The notes below the pieces were generated by a model. The model ran no database searches and was not told where the DNA came from. It saw only the letters and a list, made by a program, of their open reading frames with translations. A program made the position numbers and the translations under genes. Shown here piece by piece: positions 55,905-64,000 of a DNA stretch of 64,000 nucleotides. The number at the start of each line of letters is the position of its first letter. Within the stretch, counting starts at the first letter, position 1. Source of the DNA: Chlorocebus sabaeus (lineage: Eukaryota > Chordata > Mammalia > Primates > Cercopithecidae); NCBI RefSeq assembly GCF_047675955.1, contig NC_132911.1, forward strand, positions 70,093,133 to 70,157,132, in the 5' to 3' direction.

Positions 55905-56592
55905 GGAGAGATTAACGTATAATCGAGCAATCATACGCCCTTGTATTTACCCAAATGAGTTGAAAACTCCACAAAACCTCCACACAAAAACCTGGACACA
56001 GATGTTTACAGCAGCTTTATTCATAGTTGCCAAAACTTGGCAGCAGCCAAGATGTCCTGTAATAGGTGAGTGGATAAATAAACCATGGTACATCCCGACA
56101 ATAAAATATTATCCAGCACTAAAAAGAAGTGAGCTATCACATCACGAAAAGACATGCAGTGGTATTAAATGCATATCACTAAGTGAGAGAAGCCATTCTG
56201 AAAAGGCTGTATGATTCTAACTAGATGACACTTTGGAAAATGCAAAACTGTAGAGACAGTAAAAGATAGGTGGTTGCTGAGGGAGGGGGATCGGAAGGAT
56301 GTATAGGTGTGGCACAAGGAATTTTTAGGGCAGTGACACTCTTCTGTATACTATAATACTGGTTACATCTGTTAAAAATCCGTAGAATGTACAACATGCA
56401 GAATCCTATTGTAAACCATGAACTTTCAGTTAATAATAATCTATTAACATTGTTTCATCAAGTAAAACAATATATCACACTAATGGAAGACATTAACATA
56501 AAAACAGGGGAATCTGTGTGCTGGGGCTATATGGGAAATTTCTGTACTTTCCACTCACTTTTTCTGAAACCTGAAACTGCTCTGGTCTGGTG
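55905..56592 (+). mobile_element. L1M (MB/MC-like) 3' end
   Basis: ttacagcagctttattcata, ccaaaacttggcagcagcca, aaaagacatgcagtggtatt, gagacagtaaaagataggtg and the 3' UTR ggaatttttagggcagtgac, ctatatgggaaatttctgta. Non-coding. Confidence 0.85.
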
Positions 56593-56824
56593 GAGAATGA
56601 GGCTTCTAGGCCAGAGTAAATCCTGCACTTACCCCCTGTGGATCTTTTTTCGCTGAACCTGAGCTGTTGGACGACTTCAAAACTGCCATTGAAGGGAACT
56701 GTCTGGAGTTGCCCTGGGGTGAGCTATGTTTCCTGTCTTACATCCTTCTCACCAGGCTGGTGGCCTGTGGTCACTTTGTAAGTCTGAACATCTGGTAGAG
56801 TCTTAGAAGACCACCTGTTGGGTG

Positions 56825-56935
56825 ATGCACTATCTCAAAAGTGTTGTGACAATTAAATGAAGAGTTAACATAGGCAAAACACTCAGAACAAGGCTTGGGA
56901 CATAAGTGCTGTGTAACTACAGTTGTTGTAAGAGT
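56825..56935 (+). mobile_element. MIR 3' tail
   Basis: gtgacaattaaatgaagagt, acactcagaacaaggcttgg, gacataagtgctgtgtaac match the tail end of MIR. Confidence 0.6.
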
Positions 56936-57299
56936 GAGTGGTTGTGGTTTAACTTTTTAATAATAAAATCTCAAAAAGGTGTGAATGATATGCCATCTGC
57001 AATATCGTATATGTATCTCCACAGATATAGATATCATATATTCATTATGTAATGCCTTGCAAATAATTTTCTGCTCCTCAGACACCCCCCAAAATTCAAC
57101 TATCTGGCCATGTTTAAGTGATTACACCATGGAACCCAAATTAGGACTGCAAGTTTCCAAAGTCCAGCCTGCCCTCAGCATAGCTGAGCTCCCCTCAAAA
57201 TGAACTAACTAACCCCAGAGCTTTTGAGTGACTATGTGTCTGAAATCTATGCTTTTCTTGTTATTGTATCCAAAGTTCCTAGCACAATGCCTTGCACAT
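56936..57299. other. Single-copy sequence
   Basis: 57250-57299 (ttcctagcacaatgccttgc) may be a scrap of L2. Nothing else recognised. Confidence 0.4.
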
Positions 57300-57362
57300 A
57301 TTCATTTATTCACAAACCAATGTGTATCAAGGGCCTACACTGTGCCAAGTGCTGGGCTAGTA
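57300..57362 (-). mobile_element. L2 3' terminus, reverse
   Basis: attcatttattcacaaacca followed by gcctacactgtgccaagtgc, the reverse L2 end, directly followed by an Alu. Confidence 0.6.
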
Positions 57363-57372
57363 TTAATAGTTG

Positions 57373-57679
57373 TTTTTATTTTTATTTTTTATTTTTTGAG
57401 ACAAAGTCTTGCTCTGTTTCCCAGGCTGGAGTGTGGTGGCACAATCTTGGCTCACTGCAGCGTCTGCCTCCCGGGCTCAAGAGATTCTCCTGCCTCAGCC
57501 TCCCAAGTAGCTGAGATTATAGGCACATGCTACCATGCTTGGCTAATTTTTGTATTTTTAGTGGAGATGGGGTTTCACCATGTTGGCCAGGCTGGTCTCA
57601 AACTCCTGACCTCAAGTAATCCATCTGCCTCGACCTTCCAAAGTGTTGGGATTACAGGTATGAGCCACCATGCCCAGCC
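57373..57679 (-). mobile_element. Alu SINE
   Basis: Reverse full-length Alu with an interrupted T-tail (TTTTATTTTTTATTTTTT). Confidence 0.93.
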
Positions 57680-60214
57680 TAATATTTGTTTTTGAAAAGT
57701 CCTAATAGAAAACATGAACCTTGTGTTGAACACATTCTATGTGCCATCTCAGATCCGCTTGGCCTCGCCACCTCCGGGCCCTTACTGCTTGCATCTCCCC
57801 TGAAGTCTGCTCCCTGCCAGTTTCACACTGTACAGCCTGAGGCCAATGTCCAGAGTCTTGCATGAAACACCATGGCACAGGTTAAACACATCTGTCTTCA
57901 CATACTGAAGGGGCCAGATGATATCATGGAAGTTTGCGGGAGTTAACTCTGTGGGACAAACTGATGAATGAAGATGGCACATCAATCTCTTCTCCATCCC
58001 TCCCAACAATGGACCGTTCTGCGGTATGGTGCTCAGGGAGTGCATCCGGAGACGGCTCCTTTATAGATGAGGCTATTTACACATTTGTAAAATGTCTCTT
58101 TACGAAGGAGTGACCCAACTTGTGTTTGCCTCCGTTCCTTCCAACCTTACTTCCTTTCCCCCTCACTTTTGCTGCCCTGGGATTGCAACTCCCCCACAAA
58201 ACATTGGCAATTAAAGTTTTGCCACAGGCCCTGATTTCTGGGCCACCCGGGCTAAGCCATGCTCATAGATCCATGTCCTTAGTAATCCTAGTTACCCTTC
58301 TGCTTATTGCACTCTGGGTCCACTCCTTGCCCCTCTCATTCATCACACATTCCAATTCCACTTGGCTCAGTATCACAACTTTCCTGATTATATCTCAGTG
58401 TTGATTCCACATACTCACACCCACCTTGATTATCCCAGTCTCCTTTGCTTTTGCTTTTCTAGCCTCCATTCCTCCTTCTTACAGCTAATGATATTTTTCT
58501 GTTTCCTTGGGAAATTTGCTACTCTCTTCCCCTTGGTCCATGTGGTTCAGGTGGGACTGAGCCTTCTCCCCCACCACCCAGGTCCTGGACAATCTGTGTA
58601 TTCCCAAGACCCAGTCATAGTGATTGGTTTGGAGACAGGGACATGACTAAATCAGTCCAAACAGAGCCTGTCTTGAGATCTTTGCCAGAACTACTGAGGT
58701 TTAGAAGCTCTTTCTCTTATTAGAAAGACAAAGGAGGAGAGCCTGGACATGGAGAGAACCTGAGAACAGAGTCGGACCCAATGTGGGGCAAGGGGTTGGC
58801 CTTTGACGGGGAGCTTTCAGCCACTGAATTAATTCATGCCTGAAATTTCCTATCCTCAATTTGGCTTTCTGTATCTACAACAGAAGGTGAACAAACTAAT
58901 TGGTTCTCTCTCTATATGAATCCTGGGCATTAATATAAAAGCCTGGAGTACCTAATGTAATACAGTGGAAGTGCTCGCTATCACCTTGTGATCTGTGTAT
59001 CTTTCCACTGCAGGGTTGTGGGATGGGCTTCGGTGAGTCATTTCACAGAATCAAGGCTTGGGACACGGGCCCTTAGGGCACACACTCCACCTGGTGCACA
59101 AGTGGCTGTTCCTTCCACAACGCCGCCTGGCCTGTCTCGGCTTGTCTCTGCCCTTTCCCTCCTGACGTGTGTTTCTGTCTGAGTGCCTTGCCAACAGTCT
59201 GATGCAACTTCTCAAATTCTTCATACTGCAGGGAGATTTTATGGCCATTTAGGCATACAGTTCTTCAGCAGCACAGAGCAGGTGGAATTTCTGGCACCCT
59301 ACCAGACGGGGCGATTCAAGAGCAGGTCTTTTGCTGTAGGAGGTGGTGGCAGCTCTCAGAGAGACTTTCCAGTCGGACCACCCCACGCCTTCCATGGTTG
59401 GCTTCTGCTTAACATTTCTACTTGACTCATGTTCCTGTCTTTCCTAACTCTCCTCATAATGCGGTTTTACATCTGTTTCTGGGCTCCCCACACTCTCAGA
59501 CTGCCTTGGGTAATGTTTCCTCACCCATCCTTGACCCTTCAGACTCTCCTCCTTCCTTTAAGTTGCCCCTTTAGGAAGGCAGGTCTTATCAGTTCTATGC
59601 CAACCTGATGAATGGGACCTGGCCACTGGCAAAGTCTAATTACTGCTTCTTTTGACTCAAGATCATGGTGTCCCATGTGTCCCAGGCTAGAACCAACGAC
59701 AACTTAAAAACTCATCCTCTACCTTGCCAGGTGTCCAGCAGACCTCTAGAATTTATGTCTATCCTGCTGTGTTTTCAGAGAAGTGTCTTTATGCAGTGAT
59801 CAGATGTGTATTGAGCAAAGTCTAAAGCACATTTGGGGCTATCCTGCTTGCAGATGAGTGAGTGGCTGATAGTGAAGTCTTAAAGCACAGACTGAAAAAT
59901 ATTCCCACTCATGCAATGTGGCAATTTTCTCTGACGCTTTAGCCCCTTTAGTCCAGCACAATTTCTGGAGTTTGCTTGGTGACCTGCACAGCAGCCATAC
60001 CCTCAGTTTACTGAACAGACATAGTCTGGACAACCAGTTGGGTTTCAGGCAATATTGATGGTGGAATTCAGGTGTAACATGCATGGACCAAACAATAATT
60101 GTAAAACGTCTTTCATACGCAATGCTCTGGCTAGGGGCTAGTGGTTTAAACAAGAAAACATTAAATGAAAACATTATTATAAATTGTGAAGTATGCTTTG
60201 AATATTTGAACTTG
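57680..60214. other. Mostly single-copy 2.5-kb region
   Basis: Balanced base composition. 58535-58850 (tgattggtttggagacaggg, gagcctggacatggagagaa) loosely resembles a dispersed LTR-like repeat that I cannot name. Frames at 57782-58045 (-), 58120-58646 (+) and 59183-59425 (+) have no recognised domains. Confidence 0.45.
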
Positions 60215-60503
60215 GAATAAGCAAGAGGCAGAGACAGAATAATTGGGGAAAGTGTCTACTTAGGGAAGGCCTTTCTGAAGAGGTGACATGAGGTACAGCA
60301 AAAAGTAAGAGCAAAAGAAATGAGAAAGTAGAACAAAAAGAATGAGATAAATGCAAACAGTTGAAGGAAGGGTGTTACAGCTAGAAAAAACAGTCTGTAC
60401 AAACTCCCTGAGGTAGGTATTTTACAAGAATGGAAAGAAAATCAGTGGAGCTGAAGCATAGTGAGCCAGGGGGAGAAATGGTACAAGATAAGAATTGAGG
60501 TAT
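60215..60503 (-). mobile_element. L2 LINE, left part (split by Alu)
   Basis: Reverse L2: ttagggaaggcctttctgaa, gaggtgacatgaggtacagc, actccctgaggtaggtat, agcatagtgagccaggggga. The Alu at 60504 interrupts it. Confidence 0.8.
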
Positions 60504-60679
60504 AGGCTAGACATGGTGGCTCATGCCTGTAATCCCAGCACTTTGAGAAACTGAGACAGGCAGATCACTTGAGCTCAGGAGTTTGAGATCACCCTGGGCA
60601 ACATGGTGAGACCCTGTCTCTACTCAAAATACAAAAGATTAGTTAAAACAAAACAAAACTTATCTTTAAAAAAAAAAAG
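60504..60679 (+). mobile_element. Alu left arm, 3' truncated or monomeric
   Basis: About 150 bp of Alu left arm, then an A-rich tail with no right arm. Target duplication gaattgagg at 60492-60500 and 60680-60688. Confidence 0.85.
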
Positions 60680-61290
60680 GAATTGAGGCATGATCAGCAG
60701 CAGAATGTAGGACCCTAGGGAGCTCATATATAAATCCATGTGAGAAATGAAGGCATTGAGGTGAGAGAATAACATGGAATAATGGAAATTCCAAGGTCAC
60801 CCTTACTGGAAAATGTATGGAGAATGGGTTGTAGATGGCGGAAGAGGAAGCAGGGGAGCCAGTCAGGAGGCTTCCCCTGGGTGTGGCGGCTGCGGGGAGG
60901 AATGAAGGATTTCTCCATCCTTTTGGAGGGTGATCAGTAGGACTTCCTGTTGGGTTCAACTAGATGGGTAAGAAAAAGAAGAATCAGCATGACTGTTAGG
61001 TTTCTGGCTTAAGAGACTGATCCATGGTGGCGTCAGTTAGTAATCCAGGAAAATCTGAGAGGTGAGTATATTTGTAGGGGTGAGTGGGAATCCATTTCAT
61101 TTTGGAGCTGAGTTTTAGATATTTGTGAGACAGCCAAATGGAGCCATCTAATGGGAAGTTGGAATACGCACCTGAAACCTGGGCAGATAGGTCTAATCTA
61201 GAAGCAGGGATTTGAGAATCATCAGCATACAGATGGCCTTTAGAGCTGCAGGCATGGAGAAGGTCCCTAGGAGGATGTGGTAAAAACAAA
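60680..61290 (-). mobile_element. L2 LINE, right part
   Basis: Continues the element: agtcaggaggcttcccctgg, gttttagatatttgtgagac, catctaatgggaagttgga, gagaatcatcagcatacaga. With the left part about 0.9 kb of L2 is present, unusually long for this window. Confidence 0.82.
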
Positions 61291-61311
61291 AACAAAAACA
61301 AAAAAAAACCC
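61282..61311. repeat. (CAAAAA)n low-complexity run
   Basis: Four CAAAAA-like units followed by AAA and CCC. Confidence 0.85.
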
Positions 61312-62735
61312 GGAGGGCAGAAGGCCCTACACCCCAGTTCCTCCCCTCAAGTCTTACCATATGTACTAGTCCTTCCTTCTTTAGGCTTCATGTGCAGAAG
61401 ATACAGTTCACTTCTGCCCTCTCACTTGGAGTCTGATGGTCCCTCAGCAAGTTGGCCAACTGTGGTCACACTCTCAGAAAGCCCAGCCCCCCTGCCTTTA
61501 TCTTCTACACATTTCAGATAAGATTCCTTCCCCCACCCCCACCCTCAAGATCACCGAATGATCTTCATTGCAAAAGGAAGGAAGGAAGAAACCATAAACA
61601 ATACTGCCATCATCACCCAACCAAGCAACTAAACCAACAAGCAAAACTACAGCATGAGCTTTCAGAGAGATTACCCTCCTGGTCAAGTCTTGGAAGACAA
61701 TTTGCTGTCCTACGATTTGCCTTTGGGGTGAATCACGTTTCCAGACTGCTCTCTTTTGACTTAGCAGTTAGTTTGTCAGTGTATAGCCTGGATCACACGG
61801 AAGGCTGGAATAAGAGAATTTTACCAGCATCACTCTTTGATGAGCATATGCTCCACTGACAATGAATCCCAAAGGGAAAATGAGTCCCGAAGCCAATATG
61901 CACTTGTAATGACACCACATGTTTTTCAGTGTGGTGTGTGAGTTTCAAAGACCCCATTGTGTAATTCTCCACTCCTTTTATGTTAACTCTTATCTCTGTA
62001 TGAATATTCCCCATTCCTGGCAGATTCCCCCTCTTACCTGCTCCCTCCCACCGCTCCCAGACTATGTCAGGAGCTAATTCCTGTACCAGAAAGAAGCAAA
62101 CAGGAAGTGCCCTCTTTAAGGCTATAGATAACCCACAGCATTGAGGTTTCCTTTTGGTGTTTTGCACCTCTGCTTCAGTTCATTTTGCCTGGCCCCTTTC
62201 CTTCCGGTGCAGCATCAGGCCACTTTTCTGGCCTTTCTCTGCAGTTCTTAAGGTCACATGTTTCTCATCTTCCCACTATTTTCCTTGACCAATCATTGTG
62301 TGTGCTGCTCATACAAGTGGTGTGATTCACAACTTTGCCCTGAAGCTCAATTTGTTCATGTGTCTGGGCTCCCGGCTCCTCATCAGGTTTGCAAACCTGC
62401 TGTGCAACCCAGACCCATAACTTCCGCATGTGCTTTGTTCCCCTAGCTCCAGCTTGTGGCCTATCTTTGTACTAAGCCACCACCCCCACAGTTCCTCTGC
62501 TGACACATAGTGTGCACATGCAAAAACTGCTTTTTGCTTCATGACTGCTTAAAATACCTGGATCCTGTGATCCTGTGGTTGCGTCTCTGTCCCCTCCTTA
62601 TTTATGTATTTCATGACATTTTGACTCACCCAAATCTACTCCATCTCTGCTCCCCACTGAAAGGGTCTGCCTTCTGCAGCTTTTTCCTAGGGGTCAGCAT
62701 TTGTGTGTATCACTGCTCCTAAGCAGGGTTAACTA
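61312..62735. other. Single-copy sequence
   Basis: No repeat recognised over 1.4 kb. The largest frame (61452-61859, +) and its neighbours have no recognisable domain. This and 57.7-60.2 kb are the largest repeat-poor stretches. Confidence 0.5.
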
Positions 62736-63035
62736 TTTTTTTTTTTTTTCTGAGATGGAGTTTCACTGTCATGTTGCCCAGGCTGGAGTGCAATGGCATG
62801 ATCTTGGCTCACTGAAATCTCCACCTCCAGGGTTCAAGTGATTCTCCTGTCTCAGCCTCCCGAGTAGGTGGGATTACAGGCATGTGCCACCACACCCAGC
62901 TAATTTTTGTATTTTTAGTGGAGACAGGGTTTCACCATGTTGGCCAAGCTGTCTTGAACTCCTGACCTCAGGTGATCCTCACGCCTTGGCCTCCCAAAGT
63001 GCTGGGACTACAGGTGTGAGCCATCGTGCCCAACC
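62736..63035 (-). mobile_element. Alu SINE
   Basis: Reverse full-length Alu with a 14-T tail, AluS-like. Confidence 0.93.
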
Positions 63036-63469
63036 GCATGGTTGCTATTGATTAGTAAAAGTGTTTCTTTTTCCTGACCTAGAAATGTCTACTTCATGTT
63101 AGTTCATCATTCAGAGCTGCTTGGGAGACCTGTGTTCAGCCAGCAAAGAATAAGGCAAGAATGGGGAATGATAAACTGATGGTGGTCCAGCCTTTACTGA
63201 CATTTAATATTAAATCTATTTCATGGGTGTGATTAGTGAAACTCTTTAAGGAAAGGACGTGTGGTTGTCACTAGTGCTGTAAACGAAATTATTCTGGGTC
63301 CCCTGAGTGCATATGGTTCAATTATACTTTTCTCTGAAAAGGTTAGGAAGGGCTGTGTGAGTTGTTTGGGACAAATAAATTTTAGCAGAAGTGATATGTG
63401 TTACCTTGGAATGGAAACTCTAAGAGCCATTGTGGACTTTGGCATACTTCCTTTTCTCTACCAAGGCCA
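63036..63469. other. Single-copy sequence
   Basis: No repeat or gene-like signal recognised. Confidence 0.5.
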
Positions 63470-63775
63470 GCATCCTCTGACAGAAATACAGTGCAAATAT
63501 GTCTTCTTAAATGTTTTAGTAGTCTCATTAAAAAGGTTAAGAGAAAAAAGTAAAATTAATTTTAATATATTTTATTTAACTCGATATATCCAAAATATCA
63601 TTTCAACAGGGAATTGATATTAAAAATTATTTGTGAGACATTTTACAGTCTTTTATATTCATATTAAGTCTTTGAAATCTAGTGTGTATTTTACAATTAC
63701 CTCTCAGTTCAGAATAGCCACTTTTCAAGGATTCAACTGCCAGAGATGCCTAGTCAATGACAGCTGGACAGCACA
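63470..63775 (+). mobile_element. hAT-type MITE (CCAATAGAAATATAATG family)
   Basis: attaattttaatatatttta, actcgatatatccaaaatat, agtctttgaaatctagtgtg, tattttacaattacctctca and the terminal ctggacagcac match a recalled hAT MITE. The left TIR is worn (gacagaaatacagtgca). The frame at 63261-63617 partly overlaps it and is incidental. Confidence 0.7.
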
Positions 63776-64000
63776 CGCCCCAGTCAGCATGGAAGCACAG
63801 ATAGAGCTTATTTCTCTTCACCTGGCTTCCTAAGGAGAGTGGTATAGGCACAGCTGATCTTCAGCGGATGCACAGGCAGGAATGAGAAGTAAGCCTCTGT
63901 TGTTTTCAGTCACTCAGACTTTAGGGTTCTCTGTTGCTGCAACATAAGGTAACTAATAGAGACGTTGATATAGGGTATTAGATACTGATGTAACAATGTG
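63776..64000. other. Unassigned window end, possible LTR tail
   Basis: gcctctgttgttttcagtca, tctctgttgctgcaacataa, ggtaactaata (63893-63957) has the shape of an old ERVL/MaLR LTR 3' end on the + strand. Too short to be sure. Confidence 0.3.

Noticed and set aside
59183..59425. 80-codon frame preceded by an acceptor-like tactgcag at about 59230
   Set aside because: The matching donor is poor (GTCTTT) and the peptide is not recognised.
1..64000. CRISPR-like arrays, operons, bacterial promoters or terminators, tRNA and rRNA genes
   Set aside because: None seen. The window is primate chromosomal DNA, and regularly spaced direct repeats are limited to microsatellites and the 27-bp and 19-bp tandem repeats.

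Overview
This window is eukaryotic, primate (most likely human) non-coding DNA. The evidence is about twenty Alu elements or Alu monomers, primate-grade L1 3' ends, THE1/MST LTRs, and a background of ancient mammalian MIR, L2, MLT1, MER5A and Tigger copies. I found no bacterial or viral genome features, no CpG island, no recognisable RNA gene and no protein-coding gene I can name. Most open frames lie inside transposon remnants. Family and subfamily names come from recalled consensus sequences, because no database search was possible.

Layout. 1-9.4 kb: L1 3' ends, Alus, MER5A, MIR and L2 relics, an Alu whose tail became a 214-bp AT-rich microsatellite, and a small interstitial telomere-like tract. 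9.4-12.2 kb: an MST/THE1-group MaLR provirus with a second MaLR LTR nested inside. 12.2-17.9 kb: hAT MITE copies, a solo MLT1 LTR, two opposed L1 fragments and a 1.5-kb block of uncertain, possibly ERV-like origin. 17.9-27.1 kb: one near full-length L1MA-type LINE (5' UTR, ORF1, ORF2, 3' UTR) interrupted by six Alu insertions and decayed in both ORFs. 27.1-34.3 kb: a three-unit minisatellite, a close inverted Alu pair, old LINE remnants, a short L1PA copy and a Tigger-like DNA transposon.

34.3-38.2 kb is largely single-copy. It holds a 13-bp perfect hairpin, a 43-bp segment also found inside the Tigger 1.4 kb away, and an unexplained 122-codon open frame. 38.2-42.1 kb: a 3.5-kb 5'-truncated L1PA inserted in an older L1 with a clear 14-bp target duplication. 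44.6-47.4 kb: a complete THE1 provirus with a perfect 5-bp target duplication inside an MLT1-like LTR. 47.4-64 kb: mostly single-copy sequence with scattered MIR, L2, L1, Alu and MaLR LTR copies, a 250-bp pyrimidine tract, a Z-DNA-prone CA/CG tract and a long antisense L2.

The elements do not act together as a pathway. They record layered insertion, readable from who interrupts whom: MLT1 before THE1; MST before THE1; L1M before L1PA; L1MA, L2 and an old LINE before Alu. Nothing here supports a new biological system. The items most worth checking are the 43-bp duplicated segment, two unassigned open or exon-like segments (6321-6402 and 35228-35593), and the structure-prone sites.
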